A stretch of 64,000 nucleotides of DNA from an uncultured Christensenella sp. (GTDB lineage: Bacteria; Bacillota; Clostridia; Christensenellales; UBA3700), in assembly GCA_910576875.1 (NCBI GenBank), contig CAJTKI010000001.1, positions 1 to 64,000 of the forward strand, given 5' to 3'. A model generated the notes under the pieces. That model was given only the letters and a program-made list of their open reading frames with translations. It was not told the origin of the DNA and did not search any database. Each line of letters begins with the position of its first letter. Within the stretch, counting starts at the first letter, position 1. This document shows, in pieces, positions 8,909 to 17,676 of this stretch. The position numbers were made by a program, and so were the translations under genes.

Positions 8909-10279
8909 TTATTCGTTCTCCTTTTGTAGTCGCTCGATTGCGCGCCGCGCCGCCTGCGTCAACGGCTCGCGTTCGTTGGGCAGATTCTGCATCACGCACA
9001 TACGCCACAACGCGTCCAACGTTTCGCCGATTTGTTTGCCCCGCGCGCCGATCGTCGCAAGCGCGTCGCCGTCGATCGCGAGCTGTCGCGGATCGAGCGG
9101 AACGCCGTCCGCAACCATATCCGCATACGTTTTGAGCATACGCGCCGCAAAATCCGACTCGTCCGTCGCATATCCGGTCGCCCGCGCGTCCGCGCGCATC
9201 AATGCCGCAAGATCTTGCAGAATATCGCGGTTTTGCGCGCAAAACACGCGCAATTTGCTCTCTCGAATATCGCGCTTGATCGCCAGCATGTGCGCGGCGA
9301 CCAATCGCGTCACGCGTTGGATCTCCCGTTTGGGATACCGATACCGCGTCAGGATCTCGCACGTCAACCGCGCGCCTTCTTCCGCATGCCGATAGCAGTT
9401 GCCGTCGCGCGCCATGCACGGCGGTTTGCCCACATCGTGCAGCAACGCCGCCAGTCGCGCCGACCGCGGCGCGTATGCGCATGCGCGTATGCTGTGTTCG
9501 AGCACGTCGTAACGGTGATATTGCGGATTCTGCGCCAATCCGTCTCCCGCGCTCAGTTCGGGCAACACGCGCGCCAGCATGCCGGTATCGCGCATCGTAC
9601 GCAGCGCGTCCGCGACGAAATCGCCGTCCAACAGATATTCCAGTTCCGCCGCGATGCGCTCCGGCGAAATATCGTCGAGCCGATCGCACAGCCGACACGC
9701 CGCGTCGTACGTGCGCGGCGCGATCCGAAATCCCAATCTCGATTGAAATCTCGCCAAGCGCATCAACCGCAATCCGTCTTCGGACAATACCCGATCCGGA
9801 TCGTCCGCACAATCGAGCACGCGCGCTTCGATGTCCGCGACGCCGCCCGTCGGATCGACGATCTCGTCGCGCCGAATATCGTAATAGATCGCGTTGCATC
9901 GAAAATCTCTGCGCCGCGCGTCCAACGTAAGATCGTCGGTAAACCGCACTTGCAACGGCGCATGCGCGCCGCTGTCCGTCGGATAACTGTCGATCCGAAA
10001 CGCCGTATACTCGTAGCGTCGCTCTCCGACGACGATCACCGTACCCAGACGCGGACTGGCGGGTTTGATCCCGAACGGCGTATCCGCAAGACACGCCTGC
10101 AAACGCTCCGGCGGCAACGCGCTTGCCAGATCGATATCGGGATCGTCCGCGACCGCGCCCAGCAACGCCTGTCGCACCAATCCGCCGACGACATACAACG
10201 GCGCGTCCTGCGGAAAATACGACGCAAGCCGCCGCAGTTCGTCCGGAATGTATTGCGCGATCGATTGCGATTCGATCAT
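8909..10279 (-). CDS. cca: CCA tRNA nucleotidyltransferase with HD domain
   Basis: 456 residues. The class II polymerase-beta-type head has YVVGGLVRQALLG (about 28-40) and the DPDIDLAS metal-binding acids. RRRDFRCNAIYYD marks the nucleotide-selection region. An HD phosphohydrolase domain (ALLHDVGKP, about 270) follows. The enzyme adds or repairs the 3' CCA end of tRNA. The one tRNA gene in this window encodes its CCA, so a repair role is at least part of the job. AGGAG precedes the ATG by about 9 nt. It sits between hpt and rmuC. Confidence 0.94.
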   Translation of the reverse strand: MIESQSIAQYIPDELRRLASYFPQDAPLYVVGGLVRQALLGAVADDPDIDLASALPPERLQACLADTPFGIKPASPRLGTVIVVGERRYEYTAFRIDSYPTDSGAHAPLQVRFTDDLTLDARRRDFRCNAIYYDIRRDEIVDPTGGVADIEARVLDCADDPDRVLSEDGLRLMRLARFQSRLGFRIAPRTYDAACRLCDRLDDISPERIAAELEYLLDGDFVADALRTMRDTGMLARVLPELSAGDGLAQNPQYHRYDVLEHSIRACAYAPRSARLAALLHDVGKPPCMARDGNCYRHAEEGARLTCEILTRYRYPKREIQRVTRLVAAHMLAIKRDIRESKLRVFCAQNRDILQDLAALMRADARATGYATDESDFAARMLKTYADMVADGVPLDPRQLAIDGDALATIGARGKQIGETLDALWRMCVMQNLPNEREPLTQAARRAIERLQKENE

Positions 10280-10327
10280 ACGCGTTGTCTCCTGTCGCAG
10301 TATGTCATATTTGCAAAATTCCTTCGA

Positions 10328-10852
10328 TTATTCCGTTTCCAGCACCGCCAGATACGGAAGATTGCGGTAACGCTGCGCATAGTCGAGTCCGTAACCGACG
10401 ACAAACGCGTCCGGAATCGTAAACCCGACATAATCTCCCTGAATCTCCGTCTCCCGTCTGGACGGCTTATCCAACAGCGTCGCAACCCGAACGGACGCCG
10501 GATTGCGCGCGCGCAAAACTCCGGTCAACGCCGCGATCGTACGCCCGCTGTCGATGATGTCTTCGACGATCAACACGTCTTTGCCGGCAACGTCGTGCGA
10601 CAAATCCTGGCGGATGCGCACGTTGCCCGACGAAACGGTCGCGTTTTCGTAACTCGAAACCGACATCGTATCCAACTGCACCGGCAACTCGATCGCGCGA
10701 ATCAAATCGGCGCAAAAGACGATCGACCCTTTGAGCACGCAGACGACGTACAAAGATTTACCGCAATAATCCCGCGTGATTTGCGCGCCCATCTGCGCGA
10801 CGCGCGCCGCAATCGTCTCGCGGTCAAGATAAATTTCCCGTATCCGTTCCAT
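10328..10852 (-). CDS. hpt: Hypoxanthine phosphoribosyltransferase
   Basis: 174 residues, a standard length. The PRPP-binding motif VLIVEDIIDSGRT and the flexible-loop SYEN are present. It salvages hypoxanthine and guanine to IMP and GMP in the cytosol. The ATG at 10852 lies 29 nt inside the end of tilS, with GGGAG about 9 nt upstream. The tilS-hpt order matches Bacillus, where ftsH follows. Here cca follows instead. Confidence 0.95.
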   Translation of the reverse strand: MERIREIYLDRETIAARVAQMGAQITRDYCGKSLYVVCVLKGSIVFCADLIRAIELPVQLDTMSVSSYENATVSSGNVRIRQDLSHDVAGKDVLIVEDIIDSGRTIAALTGVLRARNPASVRVATLLDKPSRRETEIQGDYVGFTIPDAFVVGYGLDYAQRYRNLPYLAVLETE

Positions 10853-12146
10853 AGACTTTTTCTCCCGTATCCGTTACGCATACCCATACGCATTCCGCTT
10901 GCGCGTCGGGGCGCTCTGTATATGCCGCCCGCGCGTCCAACACCGCGAGCACGCGCCCGTTCGCTACGACGACGGGTATGCGTTGGCGCAAGCGCAAAGG
11001 CAACTTGCGTTCGCTCAAAAAATCCGCGAGCGATTTGCTTCCGTCTCCGATCCGCAGTCGGTCGCCCCGCCGCGGCGTGCGCACCGTCGCGTCCGTCAAC
11101 GCCTTGCGATCGAGTCGGGTAGCGTACGCGCAATCTTGCTCGCATGCGCCGATCGAGACCGTACGACCACCCAATCCGCACCGCAGTCCTTCCTGCGCCG
11201 CGTATTCGCGCAAATCGGGTTCGCTGCGCGGCGCAATCGCCACCGTATCGTACTGGCGATACGCGACCGCCGCGCCGCCCTGATCGACTTTGCTGCCCGC
11301 GCGCGCCGTCGCCAAAGCGACGATCGCGTCGATCTGCGCCGCATGCACATCCGTCTGCGCGCCCGTCAACCGCAACGCCCGCGCCACCGCATAACTCGCC
11401 CACGGACTGTTTTGCATCCACTGCGCATCGATGACGATCGCATCTTCTTCGCGGACGGGATCGCCCAGTTCGCGCTCGATCGCGTCGACCAGCCCGACGA
11501 TCTTTTCGCCCAATTGCGCGATATGCTCGCCCGCCTTGGGATACAGCGTCTCCATACGCGGCAAAACCTCGTGCCGCAGATGATTGCGCGTATAATCGAT
11601 CTGCGCATTGCTCGCGTCGTCGCGATATTCGATCTTGTTGCGCGCCGCGTATTCGTCGATCTGCGCGCGCGTCGCGCCGAGCATCGGGCGCATGATCGCG
11701 CCGTCGTCCGTACGCATGCCCTGCAAACCGTACAAGCCGCAACCGCGCATCATGTGCATCAAAATGCTCTCCGCGCGATCGTCCGCGTGATGCGCCGTCA
11801 ATACGCGCTCCGCATCGCCGCTCGCAATCAAGTCGGCAAATATCGCGCGCCGCATCTGTCTCGCGCCCTGTTCGATCCCGACGCGCTCGCGCGCGCAATA
11901 CGCGCGGACGTCGCAACGATGCACGCGACATTCCAGTCCGTACCGCTCGCACGCGCTGCGTACGAGTCGTTCGTCCGCATCGCTCTCCGCGCCGCGCAGC
12001 TCGTGATGCACGTGAACGACAAACGCGTCGCACGGCGAAAACCGCGCAAACGCGTCAAGCATGCACATACTGTCCCGCCCGCCGCTGACGGCAAGCGCGA
12101 CGCGACGCATCTGCGAAAGACGGGCGCAAATCTCCGATCCGAACAT
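10824..12146 (-). CDS. tilS: tRNA(Ile)-lysidine synthase TilS
   Basis: 440 residues. The PP-loop SGGRDS (residues 21-26), the HVHHELRG segment and TAHHADDRAE identify TilS, which makes lysidine at position 34 of the AUA-reading tRNA-Ile. A C-terminal TilS domain follows. No Shine-Dalgarno precedes the ATG. Instead a promoter (TTGCTT-17-TATAAT) ends 6 nt before it, placing the predicted transcription start on the A of the ATG, so a leaderless mRNA is likely. It overlaps hpt by 29 bp. Confidence 0.94.
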   Translation of the reverse strand: MFGSEICARLSQMRRVALAVSGGRDSMCMLDAFARFSPCDAFVVHVHHELRGAESDADERLVRSACERYGLECRVHRCDVRAYCARERVGIEQGARQMRRAIFADLIASGDAERVLTAHHADDRAESILMHMMRGCGLYGLQGMRTDDGAIMRPMLGATRAQIDEYAARNKIEYRDDASNAQIDYTRNHLRHEVLPRMETLYPKAGEHIAQLGEKIVGLVDAIERELGDPVREEDAIVIDAQWMQNSPWASYAVARALRLTGAQTDVHAAQIDAIVALATARAGSKVDQGGAAVAYRQYDTVAIAPRSEPDLREYAAQEGLRCGLGGRTVSIGACEQDCAYATRLDRKALTDATVRTPRRGDRLRIGDGSKSLADFLSERKLPLRLRQRIPVVVANGRVLAVLDARAAYTERPDAQAECVWVCVTDTGEKVYGTDTGNLS

Positions 12147-12152
12147 AGTTAT

Positions 12153-12181
12153 ATTATATCGGAATTTACCCCGAAAAGCAA
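12153..12181 (-). promoter_or_regulatory. Promoter of tilS, leaderless geometry
   Basis: TTGCTT (12181-12176), a 17-bp spacer and TATAAT (12158-12153), then 6 nt to the ATG at 12146. The predicted +1 coincides with the start codon. Confidence 0.65.
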
Positions 12182-12209
12182 TGCTTTTTACGTCCGCGCC
12201 GTGCGCGCG

Positions 12210-14492
12210 TTATACAAACGGGAATATCCGGAATGCGACCGCGCTCGCGTCGTCCTGCAAACCTTTGCGCTCTGCCTGACGCAGCAATTCGTCGGCAAGC
12301 GTCTGGGGATTGAGCGTACCGATCTGATCGACGATCAGTTTGACGCCGTCTTCGGTCAGCGCGTCGACGATGCCGTCCGATACGAGCACGACCATATCGC
12401 CCGGTTGCAACAGTTCTCTGCGCACCTGCGGACGCGCTTCTTCGACGATGCCGATCGGCAACGCCTGCGACGGAATGATCTGCACGTCCGTATCCCGACG
12501 GATAAAGCTCATGACTCCGCCCAGTTTGACAAAGTCCACCGTTGCATTGTCCAGATCCACGACGCACAAATCGAGCGCGCTGAACCGCTCCTGCCCCATA
12601 TCGACGAGCAAACGGTTGACCAATGCGATCGAACGCGCGTTGTCCAAACCCGCCTTGTAAAAATTGCAAATCATATCGAGCGTCGCGCGACTGGACTGCT
12701 CCGCCTGCGCGCCCGATCCCATACCGTCGCAAATGCCGACCAAAGAGCGGTTTGCGCGCATGCGCGTGACCGACACGCTGTCGCCGCTCGCATCGCTGCC
12801 CGGCTTGGTAAATTGACTGCTCCCGAACGTCATATCGAATTTGGGCGCCGTCGCATAATGCACGCACACCCGATCCGCCGACAACGCGCGCGCCGCTTCG
12901 CATTCGATCAGGCGCACGCCGAGCACTTGTTGGGCGGTCTCGCGCACCGACGGTTTGGCGGCGTCCTGCGTGCGGACGACTAAGAATATCTCTTGCGCCT
13001 GTTGCTTGGCAATCACGGTAACTTCGCTGCACACGACGTTGTGATAACGCAGTTCCTCGCTCATCCGATCGGCAAGCGCGCGATCGACGCTGACCGCGCC
13101 TTCGACGTCGCATGCAAACTCCCCGAGCACGCTCCCCACGCCCGCCAGTTGCGCGGACATCATCGCCCGATCGCGATCGAACGCCTGCCCGCTTTCTCTG
13201 CGCGCATGATACGCTGCGACGAGCGAATTGCAGTTGGCGAGCAACGCCGGAATCCGAATACAACGCGCATGCAGAAAGTTGGGCACGTCGTCGAGCATCG
13301 CCCGTCCCGTGCGCAACGCGCTGTCCACGATGCTTTCCATCACGCTTGCCGTCTGCCCGCCGAGCGCCTGCATGCATTCGGCGCGTCGTTCGCAATTGAC
13401 GCAAGTTTTGCTCGCCAACTCCTGCGCCAGCGGCGCAAGCGCGCGATCCGGTTCGGGGACGATCCCGCTGCAAGAGCCGTATGCATCCGCCATTTCGTAA
13501 AACACGCGCGACACGAGCAATAAGCGTTCGGATAAATCGCGTTTGGTATGCGACATCCAGTTGCGCGCGCCGATCGTACCGTCCGTAGGACGATAATCGG
13601 GCAATTTTTCGCGCGCGCGTTTGGGCAATACCGCATAGCACAGGATTCCGATCCCGAACGCCAACGGATGCTTCCAATCATACCCGCCGAAACACCCGAA
13701 ATAAATGCCGACCAACACGTCCGCCAACAGGATCGCCGCCAATGTCAACCACATGCCGCCTTTGGGCAGACGGACAAACGGCGCGCCGATCAAACAAATC
13801 GCAACCGCGCCGCCGGCAACGGATAAATCTTTTGTCGCAATCGCGCCGCCGAGCGCTACGCCGAACGACAACAGAATCGCTCCCGCCGCGGGCATATGCA
13901 ATACGCCGTAGACGATTGCCGCCGCCAATACGATCCAGTACGGACGAAATCCGCCCCACTGCACCCGATACAATCCCCAGCCCAATATCGCGAGCAATAC
14001 GATGCCGCCGACTTTTTCGTCCGCGCTCAACCTGTGCCGCACGCCGCGCACGAGCACGCCGTAACAGACGATCGTCGCAAAGTATGCAAACGCGATCGAC
14101 AGCACAGTCGTAACCGCCGACCAGACCGGATGCACGAGAATCGCCTGTACGACTGCGACGACGGCGATGACCGCGGCGTGATAGAGTTGTACTTCCCACG
14201 CTTTGAGCGGACGCGCGAGCTTGTCGTATACCAATCGCACCGTCGTCAGCACGAGTACCGGCAACGCCGCGTACACGATGCCGCCGATCGAACAATCCGC
14301 CAACAGACATCCCGCGATGTACATCGGCGCGAGCAACCAGACATATCCGCGGCTGTATACCAATCCGGCATACAGCCCCGCGGCAAAGCCGAACGGCATC
14401 TCCGGCAGTCTTGCGCGCGCGGCAAAATAAAACAACAGCATCGTTGCCAGATATTTCGGAATGGATTTGGGAGATGGGAACGTCGTATTCAT
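12210..14492 (-). CDS. spoIIE: Stage II sporulation protein E (SpoIIE phosphatase)
   Basis: 760 residues from the ATG at 14492. The N-terminal 300 residues hold about ten membrane helices. A central region contains cysteines (CVNCERRAEC, about 365-375). The C-terminal PP2C phosphatase has LVGICDGMGSG (about 590) and LVSDGIVDAL. In Bacillus, SpoIIE dephosphorylates SpoIIAA at the asymmetric septum to release sigma-F. TATACT ends 6 nt before this ATG, and two 9-bp direct repeats replace a good -35. A second in-frame ATG at 14522 lies inside those repeats and is less likely. It lies upstream of tilS and hpt, as in Bacillus. Confidence 0.94.
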   Translation of the reverse strand: MNTTFPSPKSIPKYLATMLLFYFAARARLPEMPFGFAAGLYAGLVYSRGYVWLLAPMYIAGCLLADCSIGGIVYAALPVLVLTTVRLVYDKLARPLKAWEVQLYHAAVIAVVAVVQAILVHPVWSAVTTVLSIAFAYFATIVCYGVLVRGVRHRLSADEKVGGIVLLAILGWGLYRVQWGGFRPYWIVLAAAIVYGVLHMPAAGAILLSFGVALGGAIATKDLSVAGGAVAICLIGAPFVRLPKGGMWLTLAAILLADVLVGIYFGCFGGYDWKHPLAFGIGILCYAVLPKRAREKLPDYRPTDGTIGARNWMSHTKRDLSERLLLVSRVFYEMADAYGSCSGIVPEPDRALAPLAQELASKTCVNCERRAECMQALGGQTASVMESIVDSALRTGRAMLDDVPNFLHARCIRIPALLANCNSLVAAYHARRESGQAFDRDRAMMSAQLAGVGSVLGEFACDVEGAVSVDRALADRMSEELRYHNVVCSEVTVIAKQQAQEIFLVVRTQDAAKPSVRETAQQVLGVRLIECEAARALSADRVCVHYATAPKFDMTFGSSQFTKPGSDASGDSVSVTRMRANRSLVGICDGMGSGAQAEQSSRATLDMICNFYKAGLDNARSIALVNRLLVDMGQERFSALDLCVVDLDNATVDFVKLGGVMSFIRRDTDVQIIPSQALPIGIVEEARPQVRRELLQPGDMVVLVSDGIVDALTEDGVKLIVDQIGTLNPQTLADELLRQAERKGLQDDASAVAFRIFPFV

Positions 14493-14498
14493 GCTCCC

Positions 14499-14543
14499 AG
14501 TATAAAGCCCGCGGCGACGCATAACGTGTCCGATCGTGTCCGA
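14499..14543 (-). promoter_or_regulatory. spoIIE promoter with tandem 9-bp repeats (possible Spo0A-type site)
   Basis: -10 TATACT at 14504-14499, 6 nt before the ATG. No recognisable -35. CGTGTCCGA occurs at 14525-14533 and 14535-14543, a 10-bp period covering about -34 to -52. The period and position match tandem 0A boxes, but the word only resembles TGTCGAA. Confidence 0.5.
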
Positions 14544-14558
14544 ACGCGTCGGATTTTG

Positions 14559-15221
14559 TCAATCGCGCGCGCCTTCCAACGTAAACGGCACTTGCGCGAT
14601 TCGATACGGCGCATCGATATGCGGACGTTTGAAAAAGGGGCGCAACTTGCCGCACTCGACTTGCTCGACGACGCCGTCCGAGCGAATGCAGACGCTCGCG
14701 TCGTCGAAATCCGCAATCGTCTGACATCCGCAGCCGATCGCGGCGGCACGCGCGCAAGCCACGTCCGCGCCGTTGCAGTATGCGCGACTGAGCAGATACA
14801 ACCGCGACACCTGTCCCGCAAACGGCTCCCACAACTGCGGATACCGAATATCCTGTCCGACCGATATGCCGACGATGCCGCGCGGCAAACGATATGCGCG
14901 CAATTCCCGCCCTGCGCGCACATCCGCCGTCGGGCGCACCGCGTCGCTCACGCCCAGCACGCTGCCGCGCGACAAAACCGCGACGCTCTCGTATACGCGT
15001 CCGTCCACACGCGCGCGCATCGGCAACAATACGTCGATCTCCATCTCCGCGGACAATCGCATCCAATCGCCCAACACGTGCGTCGTTCCGTCGTATTCCG
15101 CTCTCAAATCCACGTCTGCCGCGTCGTTCGCCGCGACGATTACGGTGTCTCCCCGCGCGGGAAGCGTGCTGTATTGGTGCAGAAATCCTTCGTATCCGAC
15201 CCCGTGCAAGCTGTAAACCAT
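14559..15221 (-). CDS. Degenerate nitrilase-superfamily protein, catalytic Cys absent
   Basis: 220 residues. The order of segments follows carbon-nitrogen hydrolases: GRVYESVAVLSRG (the Y-N-s-a-v-v strand), GIVGISVGQDIRYPQLWEPF (the catalytic strand, usually ..ICYDxRFPEL..) and a late SVCIRSDGVVEQ (usually MIIDPxGEVL). The cysteine position is Gly122 and the usual G-x-x-x-K lysine is not found, so the protein is probably not an active amidase. It is also shorter than the usual 260-300. It sits just upstream of spoIIE and no start-proximal Shine-Dalgarno is evident. The nitrilase assignment rests on pattern alone. Confidence 0.55.
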   Translation of the reverse strand: MVYSLHGVGYEGFLHQYSTLPARGDTVIVAANDAADVDLRAEYDGTTHVLGDWMRLSAEMEIDVLLPMRARVDGRVYESVAVLSRGSVLGVSDAVRPTADVRAGRELRAYRLPRGIVGISVGQDIRYPQLWEPFAGQVSRLYLLSRAYCNGADVACARAAAIGCGCQTIADFDDASVCIRSDGVVEQVECGKLRPFFKRPHIDAPYRIAQVPFTLEGARD

Positions 15222-15323
15222 AGTGTATACTATGCCGCTTCCGCGCCGCGGGTGCCGCCCGATGGCAACGCAAATCGGCGACGCATTGCGCCGCCGACCG
15301 TTAAAAGCATCCTGGACGTTATT

Positions 15324-17675
15324 TTATTCGCCGACCGCGATGACGGTATCGCCGCTCGCCTCGTAATAACCGCTCTTGCATACGCGCACGCGCACGCCGA
15401 CGACTTGGGTGTCTTGCGGCAACTCTACCGCAAACTGCGTCGTCGAGCATACGTTGTTGACCGTAACGCGTTCGCCGTTCTGAATCAGATCGAGCACGAC
15501 CTGATACGACTGCGCCGTATCGACCGCCGCCCAGTTGACCGTCAACATACCGCCGCGATACGTCGCGCTCGCGCCGTCCGCGGATACCTTGGCATGCGTG
15601 CCCGTCGTAACGTACGAGATCATTGCCTGTTTGGACGCGCGGATCTCGGCGATCTTGCTGTACGCGCTGACGCGAATGCCGTACGCGCCGACCGACGCGA
15701 CCTGCGTGGTGATGTCGAATTCCACGCGTTCGGTATCGGTACGCTCGACCGTCAGCGTCGTGCCGCCGATCACAATCTCGTAATAGTCCGCAAACGAAAC
15801 GCTGTCGAACGACAGAATCACGGATTCGTTATTTTCGCCCGCACGATCGACGCGCAGTTTGGACGGCGTATCCAACGTAATCGAATACGTGTAAACCGTC
15901 GCGATGCGTTCGCCGCTCAGATATACGATCGAACCGTCCGGATATTCTTCCAACTTGGCAAAATCGTACTGTCCCAGCGCACGCACGGAAATGCTGTGTC
16001 TGCCCGCGCCGCCTTGGCGCATCTTTTCGGTGATGTCCGTCTGCGGGAACTCGTCCGTATTGGGATTGATCTGTATGACCACCGTCTGATCGTCGATCGT
16101 AAACTCGTATTCGGACGCTTGATTGACCTTGCCGCTGACTGCGTAGATTCTGCCGTCGGGACGTTCTTCGACGACCAAATCGCCCGGCATCGGGAACGTT
16201 TCCAGCGCAAGAATTTTGCCGCAACGGAACGCCTGATAGTCGCCCGCATTGCTGCGATCGATCGCGAGCACGCCGATCTCTCGATACGAATTGCAATGAT
16301 GCCCCTGCAACATCGCGACCTTAGCGCCGCCGACGATCTCGGTTTCGATACTGCCGGATACCTCCGCGCTGCTGTCCGCATCCAAATGCAACACGTGCAA
16401 GCGCGCTCCGGACGCAACCGCGACATGCGAACGCGTCAATTGCAGATCTCCGACGACATTCGCATTGACGTATGCGTCGCCGCAATTTTGAATTTCCAGT
16501 TTCGCGCCTTCCGCAACGCTGATGTTGCCGGAAAGTTTCACCGACTGTGCGCCCAGCACGATATCGGACGCGGCGCTTGCCGCTGCCAGCGATACCGATC
16601 CCGCCGTAACGCGAATGGTCTGCGCCTGTACGCTCGACAGGATCTTGACGTCCGCATTGGGCGCGGAAATCTGCAAATCCCGTACGACAAGTGCGCCGCC
16701 TTCCACATATGCGCCTTTTGCGGTATTGCCCAGCGCAATCGCATCTTTGCTTCCGTCCGTCGCATATTTGAGCGTGCCGTTGACGGTCAACGTATGCGTA
16801 TTGAAATCGATGCTCAGATTGCCGTACTGCGACAGATCCAAATCGCCGTCGACGACGACGTCTTCCGCGAGCACGTAATGATTGCCCTTGTCCACATTGG
16901 CAAAGTCCTCCGCGCCGTGCACCATGATTTTGTCTTTGTAGTGGAAATAAATCGGCAATGTAATCCCGAGCACGATGCCGACGATCAACAACACCGCAAC
17001 GGCTCCGATCGCAATCGCTTTCTTCGCTTTGGGCGTCAAAGGTTTGCGCGGCTTGTTTTGCTCTTTCGCAACATATGTCGGCAATGCTTCGCGATCGGGT
17101 TCTTCGACCTGCTCCCGCGTGCTCGACTCCGCATCCCGTTCCGCATCGGACGGCGCGGGATCTTCCGCAACTTCCGTTTGCGCGTCCTCTTGCGCGTCGT
17201 CGGTGATTTCGTCCGTTTGTTGATCCGTATCGAACGGCGCGGAACTTTCTGCGATTTCCTCGTCCGGCTCGTCTTGCATATCGTCTGCGATTTGTTCCGC
17301 ATCAATCTGCTCGTCGTTTTCCGCAACTTCCGTCTGCGCGTCCTCTTGCGCTTCGTCTGCGATATCGTCCGTCGCGAACTCCGCGCTTTGCATTTTCACG
17401 TCGTCTTGCACATCGTCCGCGGTTTGATCCGCAACTTGCTTCGTATCGATCTGCGCGTCGTTTTCCGCGACTTCGGCATCTTCTTGGACGTCGTCTACGG
17501 TTTCGTTCGCCGCTTGCGCCGCGTCGGTCTCCGCAAATGCTTGCGCATCTTCCGACGCTGCGTCGTCGGGCGCAACGTTTACGGATTCGTCCGCAGTTTG
17601 TCGAATGTCGAGTTCGAACGCTTCGCGCTCGCTCGTAAAGTTGCTTTCCGTATATTCGGTATCCGAGTCTCTCAT
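15324..17675 (-). CDS. Membrane-anchored surface protein with acidic repeat tail inside the cell
   Basis: 783 residues, family not recognised. Residues 1-200 are extremely acidic and repetitive, with related units around 59-96, 104-140 and 156-175 built on EDAQTEVAE and DDVQDD words. A basic linker (KPRKPLTPKAKK) precedes one membrane helix (about 219-244). By the positive-inside rule the acidic region is cytoplasmic. The outer part is beta-rich: about 265-480 resembles a right-handed beta-helix, and about 590-780 contains two fibronectin-III-like domains. No catalytic residues are apparent. GGGAGGA lies 5 nt before the ATG, and the gene starts 2 bp after apgM ends, so the two are probably co-transcribed. 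Confidence 0.8.
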   Translation of the reverse strand: MRDSDTEYTESNFTSEREAFELDIRQTADESVNVAPDDAASEDAQAFAETDAAQAANETVDDVQEDAEVAENDAQIDTKQVADQTADDVQDDVKMQSAEFATDDIADEAQEDAQTEVAENDEQIDAEQIADDMQDEPDEEIAESSAPFDTDQQTDEITDDAQEDAQTEVAEDPAPSDAERDAESSTREQVEEPDREALPTYVAKEQNKPRKPLTPKAKKAIAIGAVAVLLIVGIVLGITLPIYFHYKDKIMVHGAEDFANVDKGNHYVLAEDVVVDGDLDLSQYGNLSIDFNTHTLTVNGTLKYATDGSKDAIALGNTAKGAYVEGGALVVRDLQISAPNADVKILSSVQAQTIRVTAGSVSLAAASAASDIVLGAQSVKLSGNISVAEGAKLEIQNCGDAYVNANVVGDLQLTRSHVAVASGARLHVLHLDADSSAEVSGSIETEIVGGAKVAMLQGHHCNSYREIGVLAIDRSNAGDYQAFRCGKILALETFPMPGDLVVEERPDGRIYAVSGKVNQASEYEFTIDDQTVVIQINPNTDEFPQTDITEKMRQGGAGRHSISVRALGQYDFAKLEEYPDGSIVYLSGERIATVYTYSITLDTPSKLRVDRAGENNESVILSFDSVSFADYYEIVIGGTTLTVERTDTERVEFDITTQVASVGAYGIRVSAYSKIAEIRASKQAMISYVTTGTHAKVSADGASATYRGGMLTVNWAAVDTAQSYQVVLDLIQNGERVTVNNVCSTTQFAVELPQDTQVVGVRVRVCKSGYYEASGDTVIAVGE

Positions 17676-17676
17676 G

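Noticed and set aside
15215..15235. Palindrome CATAGTGTATACTATG over the start of the nitrilase-like gene as a promoter or operator
   Set aside because: Arms are only 6 bp and no -35 lies at a suitable distance. It may be chance.
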